A stretch of DNA of 64,000 bases, taken from Gluconacetobacter tumulicola (GTDB taxonomy: Bacteria; Pseudomonadota; Alphaproteobacteria; Acetobacterales; Acetobacteraceae). Below are positions 1-10,706 of this stretch, in pieces (the stretch's first letter is position 1; each line of letters opens with the position of its first letter). The stretch spans positions 1 to 64,000 of the forward strand of contig NZ_JABEQL010000012.1 of the NCBI RefSeq assembly GCF_014174215.1. The letters are read 5' to 3'. Made by a program: the position numbers and the translations under genes. Under the pieces are notes generated by a model. It worked only from the letters and a program-made list of their open reading frames with translations. It searched no databases and was not told the DNA's origin.

Positions 1-43
1 CGAGCGGCGCACCCAGGATTACATCACCGGCCGGTTCGGCTGA
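1..43 (+). CDS. pstB: 3' end of phosphate ABC transporter ATP-binding protein PstB (partial)
   Basis: Only the last 13 codons are inside the window (2-40, stop TGA at 41-43). They read ERRTQDYITGRFG, which closely matches the conserved PstB C-terminus (R-T-E-D-Y-I-T-G-R-F-G). PstB is the cytoplasmic ATPase of the high-affinity phosphate importer PstSCAB. The gene runs into phoU 26 bp downstream on the same strand, which is the usual pst-phoU order and supports the call despite the short sequence. Confidence 0.82.
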   Translation, partial: ERRTQDYITGRFG

Positions 44-69
44 GTTCGGCGGGCAGGGGGAGAAGCACC

Positions 70-768
70 GTGGTCAAGGAACAGGCGCACACCGTCAGCA
101 GCTACGAGCAGCAGCTCTCGCAGTTGCGCGGAATGATGGTCGCCATGGGGCGGCTGGTCACACGGCAGACCGAACAGGCGGTTGCCGCCGTGGTGGAGGG
201 CAATATCGAGGCCGGCCGGACGGCCCAGGCACTCGATCCGCAGGTGGACGAGCTGGAGCGCGAGATCGAGAGGCTGGCGATCCGCCTGCTGGCGCTGCGG
301 GCGCCGATGGCGGGCGATCTGCGCGAGATCGTGGCGGCGATGAAGATTTCGGGCGACCTGGAGCGGATCGGCGACTGCGCCGCCAGCGTGGCCAAGCGCG
401 CGCTGAAGGTCGATACCGTGCCAACCGATGTCCCGGCCGGGGCCCTGCGCAGCATGGGCCGGCTGGTGCAGGAGAATCTGCGCCGGGCCGTCGACGCCAT
501 GAGCCAGCAGGACAGCGAGCGCGCGGTCGAGGTCTGGCGGTCGGACGCGGCGGTGGACGAGCTGTATACCGCCATGTTCCGCGAGCTGGTGACCTACATG
601 ATGGAGGACCCGCGTACGATCCGCTCCTGCACCCATCTGCTGTTCATCGCCAAGAACCTGGAGCGGATCGGCGACCACGCCACCAATATCGCCGAGCGCG
701 TCTATTACGCCGCCACGGGTGAGATGCTGCCGACGGAAAGGCCGCGCGGGGGTGCCTCCGTCCGTTAG
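70..768 (+). CDS. phoU: Phosphate signalling regulator PhoU
   Basis: The 232-aa product is the usual PhoU length. It has the two three-helix repeats of the family, each carrying the metal-binding E/D motif: DLERIGD at residues 96-102 and NLERIGDH at 196-203. PhoU is a peripheral cytoplasmic protein that links the Pst transporter to the PhoR/PhoB two-component system and shuts off the Pho response when phosphate is plentiful. The start is GTG 70, preceded by a GGGGGAG ribosome-binding site around 56-62. It lies directly behind pstB and is the last gene of the pst-phoU operon here, because no phoB follows. Confidence 0.95.
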   Translation: MVKEQAHTVSSYEQQLSQLRGMMVAMGRLVTRQTEQAVAAVVEGNIEAGRTAQALDPQVDELEREIERLAIRLLALRAPMAGDLREIVAAMKISGDLERIGDCAASVAKRALKVDTVPTDVPAGALRSMGRLVQENLRRAVDAMSQQDSERAVEVWRSDAAVDELYTAMFRELVTYMMEDPRTIRSCTHLLFIAKNLERIGDHATNIAERVYYAATGEMLPTERPRGGASVR

Positions 769-918
769 CGGACGACCCGCCTGCATGTCGGATGGTGAGG
801 GCTGGCATGCTTACATTTCGTAGCACAAACGCCTGATTTCGAACCGGCTTTGCATGGTTAGATTTCATGGTTGGACCGGGGGTGACCCCGGGCCGGTTAC
901 GGAAAGAGAGGCTCACAC

Positions 919-1443
919 ATGTTCAAGAAGACGATCCTGGCGGTGACGGTCCTGGCCGGCCTGTCGGCAACGGCGGCCCAGGCCCATGATATGCCGCCGC
1001 CGCCTCCCGGCCCGGGTTTCCATGGCGGCTGGAGAGCGCATCATGGGCTGGAGGTTCTGGCCGGACTGAAGCTGACCCCGGCACAGCACAAGCAGATCCA
1101 TGCAATCCTGGCCGCCGCGCGCAAGGACAAGCGCGCGGACTGGAAGCAGGAAGGCGCGCTGCATGAGCAGATCCGCGACCTGCTGCTGACGCCCGGCCCG
1201 GTCGACCGGGCGAAGCTGACGTCGCTGACCCAGCAGGTCGAAGCCCTGCATCAGGCCGCCATCGACAGCCGGCTGGATGTGGCGGTGAAGATCCATGACA
1301 TTCTGACGCCGGAGCAACTGGCTGATGCGAAGGCACGCGAGGACAAGATCCGTTCGCTGCACGAGCAGCTGGACGAGCTGACGGCCCCGCCCCCGCCCCC
1401 GCCGCCGGCCAAGGGTGCGCCCAAGGAAGACGGCGAGGAATGA
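919..1443 (+). CDS. Spy/CpxP-like periplasmic LTXXQ protein
   Basis: The product is 174 aa. An N-terminal signal peptide ends near residue 22 (ATAAQA|HD). The mature part is almost all helical and charged and carries two LTxxQ motifs, LTPAQ and LTPEQ, typical of the Spy/CpxP family of periplasmic chaperones or envelope-stress sensors. The C-terminus is a proline-rich tail followed by acidic residues. A GAGAGG ribosome-binding site precedes ATG 919. The gene stands alone between phoU and ffh. Chaperone or metal-stress roles are family knowledge; nothing in the locus fixes a specific function. Confidence 0.72.
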   Translation: MFKKTILAVTVLAGLSATAAQAHDMPPPPPGPGFHGGWRAHHGLEVLAGLKLTPAQHKQIHAILAAARKDKRADWKQEGALHEQIRDLLLTPGPVDRAKLTSLTQQVEALHQAAIDSRLDVAVKIHDILTPEQLADAKAREDKIRSLHEQLDELTAPPPPPPPAKGAPKEDGEE

Positions 1444-1621
1444 GGCGCCCGGAATAAGATGGCCAGACAGTCGCGATTCCACCGGGGTGGCCATTCCCTG
1501 GCCGCTCCGGACCGGAATCGTTGACAGCGGGAGGGGAGGGGCGTAAAGCCTCCCCGAAATCAGGACCGCCGCCTCGCGAGTGTTCGCGCAGTGGCGCGAT
1601 ATCTTTTGGGGTGAACGTCCT

Positions 1622-3007
1622 TTGTTCGAGGCGCTGTCAGGTAAGCTTTCCGGTGTGTTCGACGGCCTCGCCAAGCGCGGCGCGCTGTCCGAGGCCGATG
1701 TGGCCGAGGCGATGCGCGAGGTGCGTCTGGCGATGCTGGACGCCGACGTGGCGCTGCCGGTCGTCAAGGACTTCGTTACCAAGGTCCGCGAGCGCGCCGT
1801 GGGGCATGAGGTGCTGGACAGCATCTCGCCCGGCCAGGCCGTCGCCAAGATCGTCAATGACGCGCTGATCGACGCGCTGGGCGGCGCGGGCGCGGTGCCG
1901 CTGAACCTGAATGCCGTCCCGCCGGTGCCGATCCTGATGGTCGGCCTGCAGGGCTCGGGCAAGACCACGACCTCGGGCAAGATCGCCCTGCGGCTGGCGA
2001 CCCGCGAGCGCAAGAAGGTGCTGCTGGCCAGCCTGGATACCCAGCGCCCGGCCGCGCAGTTGCAGTTGCAGCAGCTTGCCGAGCGCGCGGGCGTGCCCTC
2101 GCTGCCGATCGTGCCCGGCCAGACGCCGGTCGAGATCGCGCGGCGGGCCATGGATACCGGGCGGCGCGAGGGTTTCGACGTCGTCATTCTCGACACCGCC
2201 GGCCGCCTGTCGATCGACGAGGCGCTGATGAACGAGGTGCGGGAGATCCGCGCCGAGACGTCGCCGACCGAAACCCTGCTGGTCGTCGATGCGATGACCG
2301 GCCAGGATGCCGTCAACACCGCCCGCGCGTTCAACGAGGCCGTGGGCGTGACCGGCGTGGTCATGACCCGGATGGACGGCGATGCAAGAGGCGGCGCCGC
2401 GCTGTCGATGCGGGCCGTGACCGGCGCGCCGATCAAGCTGACCGGCTCGGGCGAGAAGCTGGACGCGCTGGAGGAGTTCCATCCCGAGCGCGTGGCCGGC
2501 CGTATCCTGGGCCTGGGCGATATCGCCGGCCTGGTGGAAAAGGCCGCCGATACCCTGGATCATGAAGAGAGCGAGAAGATCGCCCTCAAGATGATGCAGG
2601 GCAAGTTCGACCTGGACGACTATGCCGCGCAGATCCGCCAGATCGCGAAGATGGGCTCGCTGTCGGGGATTCTCGACATGCTGCCCGGCATGGGCAAGGT
2701 CAAGCAGGCGCTGGGCGACAAGGACCTGGATACGTCGGTCCTGAAGCGCCACCAGGCCATCATTTCGTCCATGACCCGGGCGGAGCGCAAGACGCCCGCC
2801 ATCATCAAGGCGTCGCGCAAAAAGCGCATCGCCGCCGGGTCGGGCAGCACTGTTCAGGACGTCAACCGGCTGCTGAAGCAGTTCGATGACATGTCCACGA
2901 TGATGAAGCGGATCAACAAGCTCGGCATGAAAGGTCTCATGCGCCAGGGAATGTCCGCTCTCATGCCCAAGGGGCCGAAACCGCCCGGCGGCCGTCCGTT
3001 CGGCTGA
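1622..3007 (+). CDS. ffh: Signal recognition particle protein Ffh
   Basis: This is the SRP54-type GTPase that binds signal sequences of nascent membrane proteins together with 4.5S RNA. With TTG 1622 as start the protein is 461 aa and begins [11 protein letters not shown], the usual Ffh N-terminus. GGGGTGA sits about 6 bases upstream. The same frame opens 14 codons earlier at GTG 1580, but those residues look unlike the family. Order: N-domain; G-domain with P-loop GLQGSGKT (108-115), DTAGR (191-195) and TRMD (249-252); methionine-rich M-domain containing LPGMG near residue 355. It heads the ffh-rpsP-rimM-trmD-rplS block common in alphaproteobacteria. Confidence 0.96.
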   Translation: MFEALSGKLSGVFDGLAKRGALSEADVAEAMREVRLAMLDADVALPVVKDFVTKVRERAVGHEVLDSISPGQAVAKIVNDALIDALGGAGAVPLNLNAVPPVPILMVGLQGSGKTTTSGKIALRLATRERKKVLLASLDTQRPAAQLQLQQLAERAGVPSLPIVPGQTPVEIARRAMDTGRREGFDVVILDTAGRLSIDEALMNEVREIRAETSPTETLLVVDAMTGQDAVNTARAFNEAVGVTGVVMTRMDGDARGGAALSMRAVTGAPIKLTGSGEKLDALEEFHPERVAGRILGLGDIAGLVEKAADTLDHEESEKIALKMMQGKFDLDDYAAQIRQIAKMGSLSGILDMLPGMGKVKQALGDKDLDTSVLKRHQAIISSMTRAERKTPAIIKASRKKRIAAGSGSTVQDVNRLLKQFDDMSTMMKRINKLGMKGLMRQGMSALMPKGPKPPGGRPFG

Positions 3008-3074
3008 CGCGATCGACCTGATCGTTTCGTCCCTGTCCGCATTCCGCACATTTTCATTTCGGAGAATTGCCTCA

Positions 3075-3425
3075 ATGAGCCTGAAGATCCGCCTCGCCCG
3101 CGCCGGCGCGAAGAAGCGCCCCTACTACCACATCGTGGTGGCCGACAGCCGTTCGCCCCGCGACGGCCGTTTCGTCGAGAAGGTGGGCGCCTACAACCCG
3201 ATGCTGCCCTCCGACCATGCCGACCGCATCCGTCTGACGAGTGAGCGCATCACGTACTGGCTGTCGCAGGGTGCCCTGCCGACCGACCGCGTTGTCCGCT
3301 TCCTGGGCAATGCCGGCCTGATCGCGAAGCCGGTCTATACCGAGCAGCCGAAGCAGTCCGCGCCGAAGAAGCGTGCGCAGGAGCGCGCCGCCGCTGCCGC
3401 CGCCGCTGCTGCCGCCACGGCCTGA
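3075..3425 (+). CDS. rpsP: Small ribosomal subunit protein bS16
   Basis: The 116-aa product starts [18 protein letters not shown], the conserved bS16 core that packs into the body of the 30S subunit. The family core is about 80 aa. The remainder is a lysine-, arginine- and alanine-rich C-terminal tail ending in a run of alanines, a common alphaproteobacterial extension. A GGAGAATTGCCTCA leader with a GGAG ribosome-binding site precedes ATG 3075. It lies 67 bp after ffh and 37 bp before rimM in the same operon. Confidence 0.97.
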   Translation: MSLKIRLARAGAKKRPYYHIVVADSRSPRDGRFVEKVGAYNPMLPSDHADRIRLTSERITYWLSQGALPTDRVVRFLGNAGLIAKPVYTEQPKQSAPKKRAQERAAAAAAAAAATA

Positions 3426-3462
3426 GCCAACGGGCGGATAGGAACACGGACGGGCTGAACCG

Positions 3463-4026
3463 GTGGATCGCGATCGTATCCTGATGGGTGTGGTGGGGCG
3501 GCCGCATGGCGTGCGGGGGCTGGTGCGCGTGCACAGCTACGCCACCGTGCCGGAAGACCTGACTGCCTATGGAACGCTGACCGACGACCGGGGACAGGTC
3601 TGGACCCTGCGCTGGCGCGGTGACGGCATTGCCGAACTGCGCGACGCGGCGGGCCAGCCTGTGGCAGGGCGGGAAGCCGCCCAGGCCCTGGTCAACCGCC
3701 GCCTGTACATCGCGCGGGCCAGCCTGCCGGAGCCCGATCAGGACGAATTCTATTTTGCCGACCTGATCGGGCTGCTGGTTCACGAGCAGGGTGGCAGGTC
3801 GCTGGGGCGCGTCCTGGTCGTCCATGATTATGGTGCCGGGGTCAGCCTGGAGATCGGCGGGGAGGGGCGTGCGCCCCTGATCCTGCCCTTTACCCAGGCC
3901 TGTTTCCCGGTGATCGACATCGTCGCCGGCCGGATCGAAGCGGTTCTGCCGGATGAGGTCGAGATACAGGGCGAGCTGTCGCCGGAGGCCGGGGAGGTTT
4001 CCCCTGCCGTCGGAGAGGCGTCATGA
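3463..4026 (+). CDS. rimM: Ribosome maturation factor RimM
   Basis: The product is 187 aa. The N-terminal RimM domain begins with the family signature [15 protein letters not shown], and a PRC-barrel-like C-terminal domain follows (YFADLIGL onward). RimM binds bS16/uS19 regions of the 30S head and helps 16S rRNA processing, which fits its place after rpsP. The start is GTG 3463. The last ~20 residues are an acidic tail with a repeated pattern ([15 protein letters not shown]) beyond the usual fold. Its stop overlaps the trmD start as ATGA, so the two are translationally coupled. Confidence 0.94.
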   Translation: MDRDRILMGVVGRPHGVRGLVRVHSYATVPEDLTAYGTLTDDRGQVWTLRWRGDGIAELRDAAGQPVAGREAAQALVNRRLYIARASLPEPDQDEFYFADLIGLLVHEQGGRSLGRVLVVHDYGAGVSLEIGGEGRAPLILPFTQACFPVIDIVAGRIEAVLPDEVEIQGELSPEAGEVSPAVGEAS

Positions 4027-4769
4027 CCTGGCAGGCGACTATCCTGACGCTGTTTCCCGGCATGTTTCCCGGTCCGCTTGGCCAGTCGCTGGCCGGGCGG
4101 GCGCTGGAGGACGGGCTGTGGTCGCTCGATCTGCGCGACCTGCGGGAATACGGCCTGGGGCGGCACCGGGTGGTGGACGACACGCCTTTCGGCGGCGGGG
4201 CCGGCATGGTCATGCGTCCGGATGTGGTGGCCGCCGCGATCCGCGACGTGGCGGCGGCCGGGCGCCCGGTGATCTATCCCACTCCGCGCGGGCGGTTGCT
4301 GCGCCAGGATGACGTCCGTCGCCTGACCAGTGGCCCCGGAATCGTGGTGCTGTGCGGGCGCTACGAGGGGGTGGATGAGCGGGTGCTGGAGGAATGCGCC
4401 GTCGAGCAGGTCTCGATCGGCGATTATGTCCTCTCCGGCGGGGAGATGGCGGCCCTGGTGCTGCTGGATTCCTGCGTCCGGCTGATCCCCGGCGTCATGG
4501 GCTCGGACGCCAGCGGCACGGAGGAAAGCTTCTCCGACGGGCTGCTGGAATATCCGCATTACACCAAGCCGGCGAGCTGGGAGGGGCGCGATGTCCCCGA
4601 CATCCTGCTGTCCGGTCATCACGCCGCCATCGCAAGCTGGCGGCAGACTGAATCCGAGACGGCGACCCGCGTCCGCCGGCCCGACCTCTGGGCCGCGTAT
4701 CGGCGCCGCACCGGCCAAGACACGTCCGATCCGGTCAGCCATGCGGCTGATCCCGACCGGCTGCACTGA
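4023..4769 (+). CDS. trmD: tRNA (guanine-N1-)-methyltransferase TrmD
   Basis: The 248-aa product is the SPOUT-class enzyme that makes m1G37 in tRNAs reading CNN codons, including the proline tRNA in this window. Visible motifs are [13 protein letters not shown] and [10 protein letters not shown] in the trefoil-knot AdoMet site, and PHYTKP near the active site. The length is normal. The start overlaps the rimM stop by 4 bases, and rplS starts 30 bp downstream. Confidence 0.96.
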   Translation: MTWQATILTLFPGMFPGPLGQSLAGRALEDGLWSLDLRDLREYGLGRHRVVDDTPFGGGAGMVMRPDVVAAAIRDVAAAGRPVIYPTPRGRLLRQDDVRRLTSGPGIVVLCGRYEGVDERVLEECAVEQVSIGDYVLSGGEMAALVLLDSCVRLIPGVMGSDASGTEESFSDGLLEYPHYTKPASWEGRDVPDILLSGHHAAIASWRQTESETATRVRRPDLWAAYRRRTGQDTSDPVSHAADPDRLH

Positions 4770-4799
4770 TTAGACTGTTTTGAAACGAGGAACCCGATC

Positions 4800-5180
4800 A
4801 TGAACATTATCCAGCAGTACGAGGCCGGTGAGATTGCCCGCCTCTCCGCCGAGCGTGCGGTCCCCGAATTCGGCCCCGGCGACACGGTCCGCGTGTCGGT
4901 CCGCGTTGTCGAAGGCGAGCGTAAGCGCGTCCAGGCCTATGAAGGCGTGGTGATCGCCCGTTCGAACAAGGGGCTGAACAGCAACTTCACCGTGCGCAAG
5001 ATCTCGAACGGCGAAGGCGTCGAGCGCGTGTTCCCGCTCTATTCCCCCACGATCGCCGAGATCAAGGTCGTGCGTCGCGGCGCCGTGCGTCGTGCGAAGC
5101 TGTATTATCTGCGTGGCCGTCGCGGCAAGTCGGCGCGTATCGCCGAGCGCGCCCGCGAGACGGTGACGGCCACGGCCTGA
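4800..5180 (+). CDS. rplS: Large ribosomal subunit protein bL19
   Basis: The 126-aa product has the bL19 signature across its first 110 residues ([47 protein letters not shown]). The protein sits at the 30S-50S interface. The start ATG 4800 has GAGGAACCCG just upstream. It closes the ffh-rplS block. A GC-rich hairpin with a broken stem lies at 5197-5237 before leuC. Confidence 0.97.
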   Translation: MNIIQQYEAGEIARLSAERAVPEFGPGDTVRVSVRVVEGERKRVQAYEGVVIARSNKGLNSNFTVRKISNGEGVERVFPLYSPTIAEIKVVRRGAVRRAKLYYLRGRRGKSARIAERARETVTATA

Positions 5181-5196
5181 TCGCCATCCGATACCG

Positions 5197-5237
5197 CGAT
5201 GCGTCGCCTCCGGCCACGGCCGATGGGTGGCGCATCG
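5197..5237 (+). terminator. Possible hairpin after rplS
   Basis: CGATGCG at 5197-5203 pairs with CGCATCG at 5231-5237, with further GC pairing inside. No T-run follows, so a Rho-independent terminator is only a suggestion. It would separate the ribosomal block from the leu genes. Confidence 0.35.
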
Positions 5238-5330
5238 TCCTGATTCTACGGGTTCGTTCCTTCGCCGTCCGCGTGGCTTCGCGGATGGCGGGGCCGTTCC
5301 ACGCCATGCCGTTCCGAAGGGGAAAGACCG

Positions 5331-6734
5331 ATGGCCGCACGCACGCTGTTCGACAAGATCTGGGACAGTCATGTCGTGGAACGGCTCGAGGACGGCACGG
5401 CCATTCTCTATATCGACCGGCACCTCGTGCATGAGGTGACGAGCCCGCAGGCGTTCGAGGGGCTGCGTATCAGCGGCCGCCGCCTGCGCCGGCCGGACGC
5501 CACCATCGCGGTGGTGGACCATAACGTGCCGACCTCCGACCGCACCCTGCCGATCGAGGAGCCGGAAAGCCGCAATCAGATCGAGACGCTGGAGCGCAAT
5601 GTGCGCGAATTCGGCGTGCCGTATTTCCCGCTTCTGTCGGAACGGCAGGGCATCGTGCATGTGGTGGGGCCGGAGCAGGGGATTTCGCTGCCCGGCATGA
5701 CCATCGTCTGCGGTGACAGCCATACCTCGACCCATGGCGCAATGGGGGCGCTGGCGTTCGGCATCGGCACGTCCGAGGTCGAGCATGTGATGGCGACCCA
5801 GACCCTGCTGCAGAAGCCCGCCCTGAACATGAAAGTGGTGGTCGAGGGCACGCTGGGCGCGGGGGTGACCGCCAAGGACGTGATGCTGGCCATTATCGGC
5901 ACCATCGGCACCGCCGGCGGCACCGGCTATGTGATCGAATTCGCGGGCTCGACCATTCGCGGGCTGGACATGGCCGGGCGGATGACGATCTGCAACATGT
6001 CGATCGAGGCGGGAGCGCGCGCCGGGCTGGTGGCGCCGGACGAAACAACCTTTGAGTATGTGCGCGGCCGGCCCTTCGCCCCGCAGGGCGAGGCGTTCGA
6101 GCAGGCGGTGGCCTACTGGAAGACGCTGGTGGGCGATGAGGACGCGCAGTACGACAAGATCGTGGAACTGCGGGCCGAGGATATTCCGCCGGTCCTGACC
6201 TGGGGCACCAGCCCCGAGACGGTGATCCCGGTGTCCGGCACCGTTCCCGATCCGGCGGCGGAAACCGACGGGGCGAAGCGCGCGCAGTTGCAGCGCATGC
6301 TCGACTATATGGGGCTGGAGGCGGGGCAGAAGATCGCCGGCGTGCCGGTCGATGTCGTCTTTATCGGCTCCTGCACCAACAGCCGGATCGAGGATCTGCG
6401 TTCGGCGGCGGCGATCGTGGCGGGGCGGCATGTGGCGGCGGGCGTGCGCGCCATGGTGGTGCCGGGATCGGGCATCGTGAAGGCGCAGGCCGAACGCGAG
6501 GGGCTGGACCGGGTCTTTCTCGATGCCGGTTTCGAATGGCGCGAGGCGGGATGTTCGATGTGCCTGGGCATGAACCCCGACCGGCTGACGCCGGGGCAAC
6601 GCTGCGCCTCGACCTCCAACCGCAATTTCGAAGGACGCCAGGGGCCGGGCGGGCGTACCCACCTGCTTTCGCCCGCGATGGCGGCGGCGGCGGCGGTGAC
6701 GGGACATCTGACGGACGTGCGGGAGCTGATCTGA
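5331..6734 (+). CDS. leuC: 3-isopropylmalate dehydratase large subunit
   Basis: The 467-aa product is an aconitase-family protein that isomerises 2-isopropylmalate to 3-isopropylmalate with LeuD. It carries the [4Fe-4S] ligands: Cys348 in GSCTNSR, and Cys408 and Cys411 in [12 protein letters not shown]. The [10 protein letters not shown] segment near residue 129 is the substrate/cluster motif. Start ATG 5331 has GGGGAAAGACCG upstream. It is followed after 3 bp by leuD and then leuB. Confidence 0.97.
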   Translation: MAARTLFDKIWDSHVVERLEDGTAILYIDRHLVHEVTSPQAFEGLRISGRRLRRPDATIAVVDHNVPTSDRTLPIEEPESRNQIETLERNVREFGVPYFPLLSERQGIVHVVGPEQGISLPGMTIVCGDSHTSTHGAMGALAFGIGTSEVEHVMATQTLLQKPALNMKVVVEGTLGAGVTAKDVMLAIIGTIGTAGGTGYVIEFAGSTIRGLDMAGRMTICNMSIEAGARAGLVAPDETTFEYVRGRPFAPQGEAFEQAVAYWKTLVGDEDAQYDKIVELRAEDIPPVLTWGTSPETVIPVSGTVPDPAAETDGAKRAQLQRMLDYMGLEAGQKIAGVPVDVVFIGSCTNSRIEDLRSAAAIVAGRHVAAGVRAMVVPGSGIVKAQAEREGLDRVFLDAGFEWREAGCSMCLGMNPDRLTPGQRCASTSNRNFEGRQGPGGRTHLLSPAMAAAAAVTGHLTDVRELI

Positions 6735-6737
6735 GCC

Positions 6738-7361
6738 ATGGATAAATTCACCGTCCTGACCGCGATCGCGGCGCCTCTGCCGGAAGCGAATATCGACACC
6801 GACAAGATCATTCCGGCGCGGTTCCTCAAGACCACCAAGCGTTCCGGCCTGGGCGTGCATGCGTTCGATGGCATGCGCTACAATCAAGACGGATCGGAGA
6901 AGCCGGATTTCGTGCTGAACCGGGAGCCCTATCGCAAGGCCGGCATCCTGATCACCCATGACAATCTGGGCTGTGGTTCGTCGCGGGAGCATGCGCCCTG
7001 GGCGCTTCTGGATTTCGGCATAAGCTGCGTGATCGCGCCGTCATTCGCCGATATCTTCTTCAATAACTGCTTCAAGAACGGGATTCTGCCGATCCGCCTG
7101 CCGCGCGAGATCTGCGATGCGCTGATGGACGATGCGCGGCTGGGCGCCAATGGCCGGCTGACGGTCGATCTGGAGCGGCAGGTGGTCGTGCGCCCGGATG
7201 GCGAGGAAATCGCATTCGAGATCGATCCGCTGCGCAAGCGTCTGCTGCTGGAGGGGCTGGACGATATCGGCCAGACCCTTCAGCACGCAGGCGCGATCAG
7301 CACGTTCGAGGCTGCGCGTGCCCGCCACCAGCCCTGGCAGCCGCGCATCGTCATCGACTGA
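6738..7361 (+). CDS. leuD: 3-isopropylmalate dehydratase small subunit
   Basis: The 207-aa product is the swivel-domain partner of LeuC. Family motifs are [14 protein letters not shown] near the N-terminus and [13 protein letters not shown], which holds the substrate-binding serine and arginine. Length is standard. It starts 3 bp after the leuC stop, giving tight operon coupling, and leuB begins 41 bp downstream. Confidence 0.97.
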   Translation: MDKFTVLTAIAAPLPEANIDTDKIIPARFLKTTKRSGLGVHAFDGMRYNQDGSEKPDFVLNREPYRKAGILITHDNLGCGSSREHAPWALLDFGISCVIAPSFADIFFNNCFKNGILPIRLPREICDALMDDARLGANGRLTVDLERQVVVRPDGEEIAFEIDPLRKRLLLEGLDDIGQTLQHAGAISTFEAARARHQPWQPRIVID

Positions 7362-7402
7362 CGGCTGCGCGCCGCCTCTTTGTCACGACAGGAAGACGAG
7401 AA

Positions 7403-8515
7403 ATGACCGTTACCAAGAAGCTCCTTGTCCTGCCCGGCGACGGGATCGGCCCCGAGGTGATGAACGAGGTCGCGCGGGTCGTGGCGTGGATGGGCCGCAA
7501 GCGCGGCGTCGCCTTCGATATTTCCGAGGATCTGGTTGGTGGCGCGTCGCTGGCGGTGCATGGGGTGCCGATCCGTGACGAGGTGATCACGGCGGCCAAG
7601 GCCGCGGACGCGGTGCTGTTCGGCTCGGTCGGCGATCCGAAATGGGCGTCGGTCGGCTTCGATCTGCGGCCGGAGGTCGCGATCCTGAAGCTGCGGCAGG
7701 AGCTGGGGCTGTTTGCCAACCTGCGCCCCGCGAAGCTGTTCGACGCGCTGGCCGAGGCCAGCACGCTGAAGCCCGAAGTGGTGGCCGGGCTGGACATCAT
7801 GATCGTGCGCGAGTCCGTGGGCGGCATCTATTTCGGCACCCCGCGCGGCATCGAGACGCTGCCCGATGGCAGCAAGCGCGGCATCAATACCGAAATCTAC
7901 ACCACGTCGGAGATCGAGCGCGTGGCGCGGGTTGCCTTCGACCTGGCGCGGCAGCGCGGCAACCGCGTCTGTTCGGTCGAGAAATGCAACGTGATGGAAA
8001 GCGGCCTGTTGTGGAAGGAGGTCGTGACCGCGCTGCATGCACGCGACTATGCGGATGTGGAGCTGACCCACATGCTGGCCGACAATTGCGCCATGCAGTT
8101 GGTGCGCAATCCGCGCCAGTTCGACGTCATTGTGACCGGCAATCTGTTCGGCGACCTGCTGTCCGACCTGGCGTCGATGCTGACCGGCAGCCTGGGCATG
8201 CTGCCTTCGGCCACGCTGGGCGCGGTGGATGAGGACGGGCGGCGTCCGGCGCTGTATGAACCGATCCATGGCAGCGCGCCCGATATCGCCGGCAAGGGAA
8301 TCGCCAATCCGCTGGCGCAGATCCTCTCATTTGCGATGCTGCTGCGCTACTCCTTCGCAATGGAAGCCGAGGCTGCGCTGATCGAACAGGCGGTGGCCAA
8401 TGTGCTGGCCAGCGGCCTGCGCACCGCCGATATCATGAGCCCCGGCATGGCCCAGGTCGGTACCACCGTGATGGGCGAGGCCGTGGTGCGCGAACTGGAC
8501 AAGCTGAACGGCTGA
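7403..8515 (+). CDS. leuB: 3-isopropylmalate dehydrogenase
   Basis: The 370-aa product oxidatively decarboxylates 3-isopropylmalate with NAD+, the third step of leucine synthesis. Motifs include [10 protein letters not shown] at the N-terminus, [12 protein letters not shown], the metal/substrate segment [19 protein letters not shown], and the adenine-binding [11 protein letters not shown] near the C-terminus. AGGAAGACGAGAA precedes ATG 7403. A strong GC hairpin follows at 8531-8550. Confidence 0.97.
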   Translation: MTVTKKLLVLPGDGIGPEVMNEVARVVAWMGRKRGVAFDISEDLVGGASLAVHGVPIRDEVITAAKAADAVLFGSVGDPKWASVGFDLRPEVAILKLRQELGLFANLRPAKLFDALAEASTLKPEVVAGLDIMIVRESVGGIYFGTPRGIETLPDGSKRGINTEIYTTSEIERVARVAFDLARQRGNRVCSVEKCNVMESGLLWKEVVTALHARDYADVELTHMLADNCAMQLVRNPRQFDVIVTGNLFGDLLSDLASMLTGSLGMLPSATLGAVDEDGRRPALYEPIHGSAPDIAGKGIANPLAQILSFAMLLRYSFAMEAEAALIEQAVANVLASGLRTADIMSPGMAQVGTTVMGEAVVRELDKLNG

Positions 8516-8530
8516 TCCGATCCGGCACTC

Positions 8531-8550
8531 GTCCCCCCGCTGGGGGGGAC
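8531..8550 (+). terminator. Hairpin terminator candidate after leuB
   Basis: GTCCCCCC (8531-8538) pairs perfectly with GGGGGGAC (8543-8550) across a 4-base loop, 16 bases after the leuB stop. There is no clear T-tract, so strength is uncertain. Confidence 0.5.
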
Positions 8551-8584
8551 GGTATCGGGCTTCCCACGGGCTGGAACATCTGGA

Positions 8585-10705
8585 ATGCTTCCGGCCATGC
8601 GCTCGTTTCGAATCATCATCGCTGGATTTGCGATGCTGGCCGCCATGCCGGCTGTCGCCTCTTCTTCTTCCGCGCCGCTCCCCGACGCCTTGTCCGAAGT
8701 GCGCGGCAAGGCCGCCTTGTCGTGGGTGGATGAGCAGAACCGGCGGACCTTCGTGGGGCTGGAAGCCGATCCACGCTATCGTGTCTTTCATGATTCCGTG
8801 CTGCGGATTCGGCAGGATGCGCACCGCATACCGGTGCCGACCTTCCTGGGCGGGGAAATCTTCAATTTTTGGCAGGACGCGGCCCATCCGCGCGGGATCT
8901 GGCGCGAAACCGCGCCGGAGCGCTTCCTGGCCGGGCATCCGGTGTGGACCACCCGGCTGGATGTCGACAAACTGGCCCGGCGCGAGCATCGCAACTGGGT
9001 GTTTCAGGGCGCGGACTGTCTGGCGCCCGACGATTCGCCCTGTCTGATCCAGCTTTCGGAAGGGGGCGAGGACGCGACGACCCTGCGTGAATTCGCCCCT
9101 CTGTCTGGCGGGTTCACGCCCGATGGTTTCCTGTTGCCCCACTCCAAGCAGACCGTGGCGTGGGAAGATCGGGACACGCTGCTGGTGGCGCGCGACTGGG
9201 GTGACGGCCCGAGTGGCGTCTCTGGCGGGGCGATGACCCGTTCGGGGTATCCGTTCGTGGTGCGCCGCCTGTATCGGGGGCAGGCGCTGGATAGCGCGGT
9301 GGAGGTGATGCGCGGCCAGCGCGATGACGTGCTGGTGGCGCCGGTTGCGCTGGCCGACGGGCAGGGGCACCGGCTGGTGCTGATCCGTCGCGCCGTGACC
9401 TTCTTCGAGGATCGCTACAGCCTTGTGACCGATGGGGGCACGCGGGCGCTCGACCTGCCTGCGCGCATGGACCTGCATGGCCTGCTGGCCGGGCGGCTGA
9501 TTCTGTCGGCCAATCAGGATTGGCTGTCGGACGGCGTGAAGGTTCCGGCCGGCAGCGTCATCGCCGTCGATCCGGACGGGCGCACGCCGGTTCAGCTCCT
9601 GTTTACGCCCGGCGCGCGTCAGGCGGTCGATGAAGTCGCGGTGACGGGGACGGGCGTGGTGATGACGGTGCTCGACTCGGTGCGCGGCCAGGGGTGGGTC
9701 TACCGGCCCGATGCGGCCGGTGGCTGGCGTGGTACGCGGCTGAAGCTGCCCGACATGATGTCGGTCCATATCATGGATGCCGACCGTCGTTCGGGGCGGG
9801 CGTTTCTCTCGGTCTCGGGCTTCCTGACGCCGCAGCAGCTCTGGCTGGCCGACAGCACTGACGGCAGCGCGCGGAAGATCATGGAACTGCCGCCCCAGTT
9901 CGATTCGGCCGGGCTGGTGGTCGGGCAGGAATGGGCGGTTTCGAGCGATGGGACGCGGATTCCCTATTTCATCGTGCATCGGGCGGATATGCGGGCCGAT
10001 GGCAGCAATCCGACCCTGTTGACCGCTTATGGCGGATTCCAGCTCTCGTCATTGCCCGATTACGACCCGGTGGCGGGGCGGCTGTGGCTGGATCGGGGTG
10101 GTGTCTATGTCGTGGCCAATATCCGGGGCGGCGGCGAGTTCGGGCCGGCCTGGCACGAGGCGGGGCGGATGGCCGGCCGCCAGCATGTCTTCGACGATTT
10201 TGCCGCCGTGGCGCGCGACCTGATCGCGCGAAAGATCACTGTGCCGGCCCATCTGGGGATTCGCGGGCGTTCGAATGGCGGGCTGCTGATGGGGGTGGAA
10301 TTCACCCAGCATCCCGATCTGTGGGGGGCGGTGATCGTGGGCGTACCGTTGTTGGACATGGAGCATTTCGAGACCATGGCTGCCGGGGCCTCATGGGCCG
10401 GGGAGTATGGCAGCATGGCGGTACCGGAGCAGCGGACGTTCCTGGAACGGATTTCGCCCCTGCGGGCGCTGCGCCCCGGGGTGCGCTATCCCGAGCCATT
10501 CATCTTTACCTCGACCCTCGATGACCGGGTGGGGCCGGTGCATGCGCGGCTGTTCGCGGCGCGGCTCCAGGCGCTCGGGGTGCCCTTTCTGTATTACGAG
10601 GATACCGAAGGCGGTCATTCCGGGACGGTGAATGCGAACGAGGTCGCGCGCGAGCGCGCGCTGGAGGCGGTGTATCTGAGTCGCCTGATGGATCGGGGCC
10701 ATTGA
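8585..10705 (+). CDS. Secreted prolyl oligopeptidase family (S9A) serine peptidase
   Basis: The product is 706 aa. It starts with a signal peptide (alternative ATG at 8597 gives MRSFRIIIAGFAMLAAMPAVA), then an N-terminal beta-propeller, then an alpha/beta-hydrolase domain. The catalytic triad is visible: Ser563 in GIRGRSNGGLL, Asp646 or Asp647 in TLDDRVGP, and His678 in EGGHSG. S9A peptidases cut short proline-containing peptides. Export to the periplasm is inferred from the leader and differs from the cytosolic enzyme. It is a single-gene unit bounded by hairpins. Confidence 0.9.
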   Translation: MLPAMRSFRIIIAGFAMLAAMPAVASSSSAPLPDALSEVRGKAALSWVDEQNRRTFVGLEADPRYRVFHDSVLRIRQDAHRIPVPTFLGGEIFNFWQDAAHPRGIWRETAPERFLAGHPVWTTRLDVDKLARREHRNWVFQGADCLAPDDSPCLIQLSEGGEDATTLREFAPLSGGFTPDGFLLPHSKQTVAWEDRDTLLVARDWGDGPSGVSGGAMTRSGYPFVVRRLYRGQALDSAVEVMRGQRDDVLVAPVALADGQGHRLVLIRRAVTFFEDRYSLVTDGGTRALDLPARMDLHGLLAGRLILSANQDWLSDGVKVPAGSVIAVDPDGRTPVQLLFTPGARQAVDEVAVTGTGVVMTVLDSVRGQGWVYRPDAAGGWRGTRLKLPDMMSVHIMDADRRSGRAFLSVSGFLTPQQLWLADSTDGSARKIMELPPQFDSAGLVVGQEWAVSSDGTRIPYFIVHRADMRADGSNPTLLTAYGGFQLSSLPDYDPVAGRLWLDRGGVYVVANIRGGGEFGPAWHEAGRMAGRQHVFDDFAAVARDLIARKITVPAHLGIRGRSNGGLLMGVEFTQHPDLWGAVIVGVPLLDMEHFETMAAGASWAGEYGSMAVPEQRTFLERISPLRALRPGVRYPEPFIFTSTLDDRVGPVHARLFAARLQALGVPFLYYEDTEGGHSGTVNANEVARERALEAVYLSRLMDRGH

Positions 10706-10706
10706 G

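Noticed and set aside
1444-1579. GGCCA...TGGCC hairpin at about 1490 as terminator of the Spy-like gene
   Set aside because: The stem is only 5 bp with no T-run, below what I would call.
1580-1621. GTG 1580 as the ffh start
   Set aside because: The 14 extra residues do not resemble Ffh N-termini, while TTG 1622 gives the family sequence with a good ribosome-binding site.
4770-6992. 740-codon minus-strand open frame opposite rplS and leuC
   Set aside because: It is antisense to well-recognised genes and its translation has no family features.
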